Shown here one piece after another: positions 5,676 to 9,651 of a stretch of DNA of 9,651 bases. A model generated the notes under the pieces. The model was not told the origin of the DNA. It searched no databases and saw only the letters and a program-made list of their open reading frames with translations. Position numbers and translations under genes: made by a program. The stretch comes from CAYJOG01 sp964371695 [NCBI: uncultured bacterium] (GTDB lineage Bacteria > CAYJOG01): the NCBI GenBank assembly GCA_964371695.1, contig CAYJOG010000068.1:1-9651 (forward strand), given 5' to 3'. How positions within the stretch are numbered: position 1 is the first letter of the stretch; each line of letters opens with the position of its first letter.

Positions 5676-6752
5676 GTGCCGGAGCTTGCCAGCACTTGGC
5701 CGGGGCGGTTGCGCCAAGCGGTGGTTTATGCCGCCGCCCGCCCCCTGTTGCGGGTATCGGTGGCCACCGGCCGGGCGCTGCTGCGCCCCACCTCGGTGGC
5801 GTTTTATCTCGGCCCCCGCTGCAACCTCACCTGCCGCCACTGTGGTTATTACGGAGACGGCCCGCCGGTGAGTTTTGAAGACTACGCCCGCGTGCTGGAT
5901 GAGACCTGGCGGCTGGGGGCGCGGGAGCTCACCCTCACCGGCGGCGAGCCCACGCTGGTGCGCGACTTTCCCCGTTATCTGGGCCACGCCATCAGCGCCG
6001 GATGGATCGTCGGCTTCACCACCAACGGCACCACACTGCGGGGCCCGCTGGTGGCGGACCTGCTGAAGACCGGCGTGCAGCGGGTGAGCATTTCGCTGGA
6101 CGGCATGGAACAGGCCCACGACGCCGTGCGCGGCGAGGGGGTTTTCCGGCGCGCCATGGAAGGAGTGGAAAACATGCTGGCTGCCCGCAGCACCCATCCG
6201 TGCCTGGAACTGCGGGTGAACATGGTGCTGCTGCGGCACAACCTGCCCGACGTGCTGGCCCTGCACGACTGGTGCGCCAGCCGCCGGGTGTGGTTCAACG
6301 TCATGCCCTACACCAGCGAAAACCTGGCCTATCACCAGCAGGAAGTGGGGCAGGATTTTGCGCCGGACGACGCCGCCCGCCAGCAACTCGCCGGGCTGAT
6401 GCCCCAATGGCTCAGGGCCAGGCGGCGAAAAGGTTATTGGCTCAACACGGCGCGGCACCTCAAGGAAATTCACCACTTTGTGAGCACCGGCCAGCGGCGG
6501 GGCCAATGTCTGGTGGGGGCCTATCAGTTCAACGTGGATGAAAAACTGCGGGTGGGATTCTGCACCGAGGCCATCGGCGTGATTGGCGACCTGACACAAC
6601 AAAACGCCGAGGAAATCTGGCACAGCCCCCAGGCCGCCGCTGCCCGGCAAAAAACAGGCCGCTGCCACGACTGTGTGCTGAACTGCTATTACAGCCCCTC
6701 ACTGGCCGAAGGCGCGTTTGACCTACTGCCCGTGCTGCTCAAGAGCAGGTGA
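5676..6752 (+). CDS. Radical SAM protein with SPASM/twitch-like C-terminus
   Basis: The 358-residue product carries CNLTCRHC (C49, C53, C56), the CxxxCxxC motif that binds the SAM-cleaving [4Fe-4S] cluster, and GGEP (89-92), the SAM-binding motif. The core barrel runs to about residue 215. C-terminal cysteines C278, C296, C330, C333 and C337 are arranged like the auxiliary-cluster ligands of SPASM or twitch domains, as in MoaA/PqqE-like enzymes, peptide-modifying maturases and HpnH-like proteins. Substrate unknown; no precursor-peptide gene or partner is visible nearby, and the arginine-rich N-terminal 40 residues precede the usual start of the barrel. The GTG at 5676 is chosen as the first start in frame, with a TATAAT seven bases upstream and no ribosome binding site, so the start is uncertain. 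The gene converges on alr with a 19-base gap. Confidence 0.88.
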   Translation: MPELASTWPGRLRQAVVYAAARPLLRVSVATGRALLRPTSVAFYLGPRCNLTCRHCGYYGDGPPVSFEDYARVLDETWRLGARELTLTGGEPTLVRDFPRYLGHAISAGWIVGFTTNGTTLRGPLVADLLKTGVQRVSISLDGMEQAHDAVRGEGVFRRAMEGVENMLAARSTHPCLELRVNMVLLRHNLPDVLALHDWCASRRVWFNVMPYTSENLAYHQQEVGQDFAPDDAARQQLAGLMPQWLRARRRKGYWLNTARHLKEIHHFVSTGQRRGQCLVGAYQFNVDEKLRVGFCTEAIGVIGDLTQQNAEEIWHSPQAAAARQKTGRCHDCVLNCYYSPSLAEGAFDLLPVLLKSR

Positions 6753-6771
6753 ACACGGACGGGGGCAACCC

Positions 6772-7893
6772 CTACGACTGTATCAACACCCTGGGCACAC
6801 GCTTGCCAATCAGGCTCACCAATTCGTAGTTGATGGTGCCCGCCTTTTGGGCCGCCTCGCCCGCGCCCAATGACTGGCCTTCCTGTTCGCCGAACAGCAC
6901 CACCTCCTGGCCAATCATCACGCCTCCCTGTACACCCGTCACGTCCACCATCAAAAAATCCATGCACACCCGCCCCACCATGGGGGCGCGCTGGCCCCCC
7001 ACCAGCACTTCGCCCCGGCCGCTGAAGCTGCGCAGAATGCCATCGGCATAACCCACCGGCAGCGTGGCGATGCGCCGGGGGCCTTTGGCGGTGAAAGTGC
7101 GGGCATAACTCACGGTGTCGCCCTTTTGCAGCGTGCGCAGCTCCACCACCCGGCTCAAAAGCCGCATGACCGGCGCGAAGCCCTCTGGTGACGGCCCCGT
7201 GCCGGTGGGGCACAGGCCATAACACAAAATGCCGGGCCGCACGCCGTCCAGCCAACTGCCGGGCGCGTTCAGCACCGCCCCGCTGTTGGCCAGGTGCAGG
7301 GGCAGGTGATGGAAGCTGGGGTGTTTGCGCAGCGCCATCAGGCGCTGGGTCTGCTGGCGGGTGAATTTTTCGAGCGCCGGGTCATCGCTGGCCGCCAGAT
7401 GACTGAAAGCCGCCATCACTTTCAGCCCCTTCTGGGCCAGCACCGCCTCCAGAAAAATCTCTTCTCCCCGCCAGGGCACCCCCAGGCGCGACATGCCGGT
7501 GTCGATTTTCACGTGTACCGGCAGGGTGTGGCCTTGCCGGGCGGCGGCCTCGCCAAAGGCGCGGGCGTCTTGCAGGTGCAGCAGCGTGATTTCCAGACAG
7601 GCCGAGAGAATCTCTGGCAGCGCCGCCGGAGGGGTGTAACCCAGCACCAGCAGACGGCCCTCAAAACCAGCGCCGCGCAACCGCAGGGCTTCCTCCACGC
7701 TGGCCACCGCCACGGCGTCGGCGATGCCCTGCGTGAGCGGGGCCAGGGCCTCGGCCCCGTGGCCATAGGCGTCGGCCTTCATCACGGCGTAAAACGTGCG
7801 CGGACTGATGCGGCGGCGGATCTCCTTCAGGTTCTCCACAAACCGCACCGCCGAAATCTCGGCCCACAGCGGGCGATGGATGGGAGAAATCAT
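6772..7893 (-). CDS. alr: Alanine racemase
   Basis: Alr interconverts L- and D-alanine using PLP and supplies D-alanine for peptidoglycan. The 373-residue product contains VMKADAYGHG with K39, the PLP-binding lysine. Next come KIDTGMSRLG (129-138), NSGAV (203-207), GVRPGILCYG (217-226), VSYARTF with Y263 as the likely second catalytic base, GYADG (281-285) and GRVCMD (307-312). All hallmark motifs are intact and length is normal. Starting at the ATG at 7893 puts the lysine at residue 39, the position it holds in the well-studied Geobacillus enzyme, so I prefer this start. An ATG at 7902 and a TTG at 7911 are also in frame; none has a good ribosome binding site. The gene converges with the radical SAM gene and diverges from yvcK across a gap filled by palindromes. 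Confidence 0.96.
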   Translation of the reverse strand: MISPIHRPLWAEISAVRFVENLKEIRRRISPRTFYAVMKADAYGHGAEALAPLTQGIADAVAVASVEEALRLRGAGFEGRLLVLGYTPPAALPEILSACLEITLLHLQDARAFGEAAARQGHTLPVHVKIDTGMSRLGVPWRGEEIFLEAVLAQKGLKVMAAFSHLAASDDPALEKFTRQQTQRLMALRKHPSFHHLPLHLANSGAVLNAPGSWLDGVRPGILCYGLCPTGTGPSPEGFAPVMRLLSRVVELRTLQKGDTVSYARTFTAKGPRRIATLPVGYADGILRSFSGRGEVLVGGQRAPMVGRVCMDFLMVDVTGVQGGVMIGQEVVLFGEQEGQSLGAGEAAQKAGTINYELVSLIGKRVPRVLIQS

Positions 7894-7913
7894 GAAGGCC
7901 ATGGTAATCAAAA

Positions 7914-7924
7914 ATGCCAGGCAT
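7914..7924. repeat. Short palindrome just upstream of alr
   Basis: ATGCC and GGCAT flank a single A. It lies 12-22 bases ahead of the ATG at 7902, where a repressor could act on alr, but an 11-base palindrome may be chance. Confidence 0.25.
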
Positions 7925-7926
7925 GC

Positions 7927-8081
7927 TTTGACACCGGTTCCAATTCCCGTGACTGGTTCATTTGTTTAAATGAGGAGTAGGTGTGGTGTCCCCACCGCAC
8001 TATGACAGCAGCGATGGGGACATCTCTGCGACTCCTTTTGAGTCGAATGAACCGCTACCAGGAATTGGAATCGGTGTCAAA
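7927..8081. repeat. 155-base imperfect palindrome (MITE/BIME-like or structured RNA)
   Basis: The outer arms 7927-7947 and 8061-8081 pair at 20 of 21 positions (TTTGACACCG... with ...CGGTGTCAAA), the exception being a G:T pair. A symmetrical 7x7 internal loop follows. Further in, GGTTCATT (7955-7962) pairs with AATGAACC (8046-8053), AGGAGT (7973-7978) with ACTCCT (8031-8036), and TGTCCCCA (7987-7994) with TGGGGACA (8015-8022), closing a 20-base loop. The whole can fold as one long hairpin. It contains no ORF of note and lies between the divergent starts of alr and yvcK, where no terminator is needed. I see no target-site duplication. A non-autonomous mobile repeat (MITE, or a BIME mobilised by a REP-associated transposase) is the most likely reading; a small structured RNA is the alternative. 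Confidence 0.75.
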
Positions 8082-8101
8082 AGTCCAGGACGGACTTTTG
8101 A
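8077..8101. repeat. Perfect 10-bp hairpin sharing bases with the long palindrome
   Basis: TCAAAAGTCC (8077-8086) and GGACTTTTGA (8092-8101) are exact inverted repeats around AGGAC. With A and T runs at the stem edges it resembles a weak bidirectional terminator. Positions 8077-8081 also form the end of the long palindrome's outer stem, so the two structures compete for these bases. Confidence 0.65.
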
Positions 8102-8113
8102 GGTGAGTTCCAG

Positions 8114-8119
8114 TAAAAT
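8114..8119 (+). promoter_or_regulatory. Candidate -10 box for yvcK
   Basis: TAAAAT matches five of six consensus bases. A poor -35 (GGACTT, 8092-8097) lies 16 bases upstream inside the small hairpin. The predicted leader to the ATG at 8176 would be about 50 bases, CT-rich near its end and without a Shine-Dalgarno sequence. Confidence 0.25.
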
Positions 8120-8175
8120 GAATCCTTAACATCCGCGGCCAGAAGCCGGTTTGCCGCCTTCCGCCGCCTTTTCTC

Positions 8176-9651
8176 ATGGGCCATCGCTCACAAAACGGTA
8201 TTCGCCCTGCCCCTCAGCCAGAAGGCCGCGAGCCGGCCATGCGCGAGGTGATGCGCTCGGTGAAATGGTTTTATCCGGGCATGGGGGTGAAGCGCTGGTT
8301 TTTGCTGATCATTGCGGGTGTGATGCTGTTTGGTTTTGGTCTGGCCATGGTGAGCGGCCTGAAAATGTACGTGCGGGTTTATGAGGCCATCCGCGCCGTG
8401 GTGCCCCAGGGCATGGTGGGCATCGGGGCCATGGTGGCGGGGATGGGCGTGATTCTGCTGGGCATCCGTCACCTGTCGCTGGCGCTGCTCTCGCCGTTTC
8501 TGAGCCATGGAGACCGCGCCCGTCTGGTGGATTTCATCTACCGCCACCAATACCTCAAGCGCCAACTGAAAATCGTGGTGATTGGCGGGGGCACGGGCCT
8601 GCATTCGCTCTTGCGGGGACTCAAGCACTACACCACCAACCTCACCGCCATCGTGAGCGTGTTTGACGACGGCGGCAGCAGCGGGCGTCTGCGCAAGGAA
8701 CTGGGCATGTTGCCGCCCGGCGACATCCGCAATTGCCTCGCGGCCCTGGCCGACGACGAAGCCCAGATGACCGACCTGCTCCAGCACCGTTTCGCCGAGG
8801 GAGAAGGCCTGGCGGGCCACAGCCTGGGCAACCTCATGCTGGCGGCCCTCACCGAAAAAACCGGCAATTTCGAAAACGCCGTCTACGCGCTCAGCCGCGC
8901 CCTGGCCATTGTGGGCAAGGTGATTCCCGCCACACTGCGGGAAACCCAGTTGGGAGCCATTTTTGAAGATGGTTCCACAGCGCTCGGAGAAAGCTCCCTG
9001 GGGCAACTGGGCAAAACCATCCGCAAGGTGTTCCTCACGCCCGAAACCCCCCTCGCCACACCCGCCGCTGTCAGCGCCATATTGGAAGCCGACGTGGTGG
9101 TGCTGGGGCCAGGGTCGCTTTATACCAGCGTGATTCCCAACCTGCTGGTGCCAGACATCTGCGACGCCGTCACCCGCACACAGGCCCTCACGCTTTATGT
9201 GGGCAACATCATGACCCAGCCCGGAGAAACCCACGGCTTTCAGGCCTCAGACCACCTGAAGGTGGTCATGGAATACATGGGCCACGCGCCGGACCTGTAT
9301 CTGTGCAACGACGCCATTCCCCGCCGGCTGGAAAAACGCTACCGCGAAGAAGGGCAGTTTCCCGTGCGGCCCGATCACGAACAGGTGAAGGCCCTGGGGG
9401 TGCGCACGCTTTATGCCGACCTGATGCTGGAACAGGACCGTGTGCGCCACGACCCCGCACGGCTGGCCAACGCCATCTATCTCGAAGCCCTGAAACACAA
9501 AGAAGCCATCGAGGCCAAAAAACCCACACCAGAGGGCGACTGGCTGCGGCGCATGATGTCGGCCCTGAGCATGGAAAGTTACATGCAGGAAATGTTCGAC
9601 GCCGAAAGCCCCACCCGCGCACAACCCAGCCAGGCCCGAAAAGAAGAAACC
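8176..9651 (+). CDS. yvcK: YvcK/CofD-family protein with N-terminal membrane anchor (3' end missing)
   Basis: The 492 codons present stay open to the window edge. The ATG at 8176 is the first start after an in-frame TGA at 8119-8121, though it lacks a ribosome binding site. Residues 41-60 and about 80-98 are hydrophobic and predict two membrane helices. The YvcK domain follows: IGGGTG (136-141), FDDGGSSGRLR (163-173), PPGDIRNC (180-187), GHSLGNL (214-220), GPGSLYTSVIPNLL (311-324) and YVGNIMTQPGET (341-352). B. subtilis YvcK binds UDP-sugars and is needed for normal shape and growth on gluconeogenic carbon sources; this paralogue of CofD is not thought to be a coenzyme F420 enzyme. The anchor would place it at the inner membrane, consistent with a cell-wall role. 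A polar tail of at least 50 residues extends beyond the family core. The gene is divergent from alr. Confidence 0.92.
   Translation, partial: MGHRSQNGIRPAPQPEGREPAMREVMRSVKWFYPGMGVKRWFLLIIAGVMLFGFGLAMVSGLKMYVRVYEAIRAVVPQGMVGIGAMVAGMGVILLGIRHLSLALLSPFLSHGDRARLVDFIYRHQYLKRQLKIVVIGGGTGLHSLLRGLKHYTTNLTAIVSVFDDGGSSGRLRKELGMLPPGDIRNCLAALADDEAQMTDLLQHRFAEGEGLAGHSLGNLMLAALTEKTGNFENAVYALSRALAIVGKVIPATLRETQLGAIFEDGSTALGESSLGQLGKTIRKVFLTPETPLATPAAVSAILEADVVVLGPGSLYTSVIPNLLVPDICDAVTRTQALTLYVGNIMTQPGETHGFQASDHLKVVMEYMGHAPDLYLCNDAIPRRLEKRYREEGQFPVRPDHEQVKALGVRTLYADLMLEQDRVRHDPARLANAIYLEALKHKEAIEAKKPTPEGDWLRRMMSALSMESYMQEMFDAESPTRAQPSQARKEET

Noticed and set aside
5532-6668. Minus-strand 378-codon frame opposite the radical SAM gene
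   Set aside because: It is a low-complexity shadow rich in H, G, A and V; the plus strand carries CxxxCxxC, GGEP and SPASM-like cysteines. It would also overlap the antitoxin gene.
6762-6772. GGGG-CAA-CCCC between the radical SAM gene and alr as a terminator
   Set aside because: The stem is only four base pairs with no T tract on either strand.
8188-9234. Minus-strand 348-codon frame opposite yvcK
   Set aside because: It has no recognisable domain and an H/Q/G-rich composition, while the plus strand holds the complete YvcK motif series.
1-9651. CRISPR array, tRNA or rRNA genes, complete IS element
   Set aside because: I saw no regularly spaced direct repeats, no tRNA cloverleaf or rRNA-like sequence, and no transposase or integrase reading frame. 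This was by eye; a tool run would be more sensitive.

Overview
The window has the look of a chromosomal segment from a GC-rich Gram-negative bacterium, most likely a proteobacterium or a relative. The grounds are an exported or inner-membrane protein with a Sec-type signal peptide, an E. coli-like thymidylate kinase, a single biosynthetic alanine racemase, and compact gene packing with GC-rich codons. I cannot name the genus. Several genes have no visible Shine-Dalgarno sequence; purD, with AGGAGG, is the clear exception.

Layout from left to right. Positions 1-220 hold four stem-loops and a possible minus-strand reading frame that runs off the left edge. At 221-1064 there is an overlapping pair of small, less GC-rich genes; the second carries an RNxxxH motif like that of HEPN ribonucleases. 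A large minus-strand gene (1053-3083) encodes a polytopic GT-C-like membrane protein; its 3' end overlaps the 3' end of the HEPN-like gene by 12 bases. Divergent from it lie purD and tmk, joined by a GTGA stop/start overlap (3174-5107). Facing them is a minus-strand toxin-antitoxin pair of the ParE/RelE type (5118-5583). A radical SAM/SPASM-like gene (5676-6752) converges on alr (minus, 6772-7893). The alr-yvcK divergent gap holds a 155-base imperfect palindrome and a second perfect hairpin that shares bases with it. The window ends inside a membrane-anchored YvcK/CofD-family gene (8176 to beyond 9651).

The housekeeping content is nucleotide synthesis (PurD in purine synthesis, Tmk making dTDP) and cell-wall precursor supply (Alr makes D-alanine; YvcK homologues are linked to carbon flow and cell-wall synthesis in other bacteria). 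The accessory content is the HEPN-like pair, the toxin-antitoxin module, the palindromic element and perhaps the GT-C protein. The best candidates for something undescribed are the 221-1064 pair and the 7927-8101 structured element. Neither can be confirmed without homology searches.
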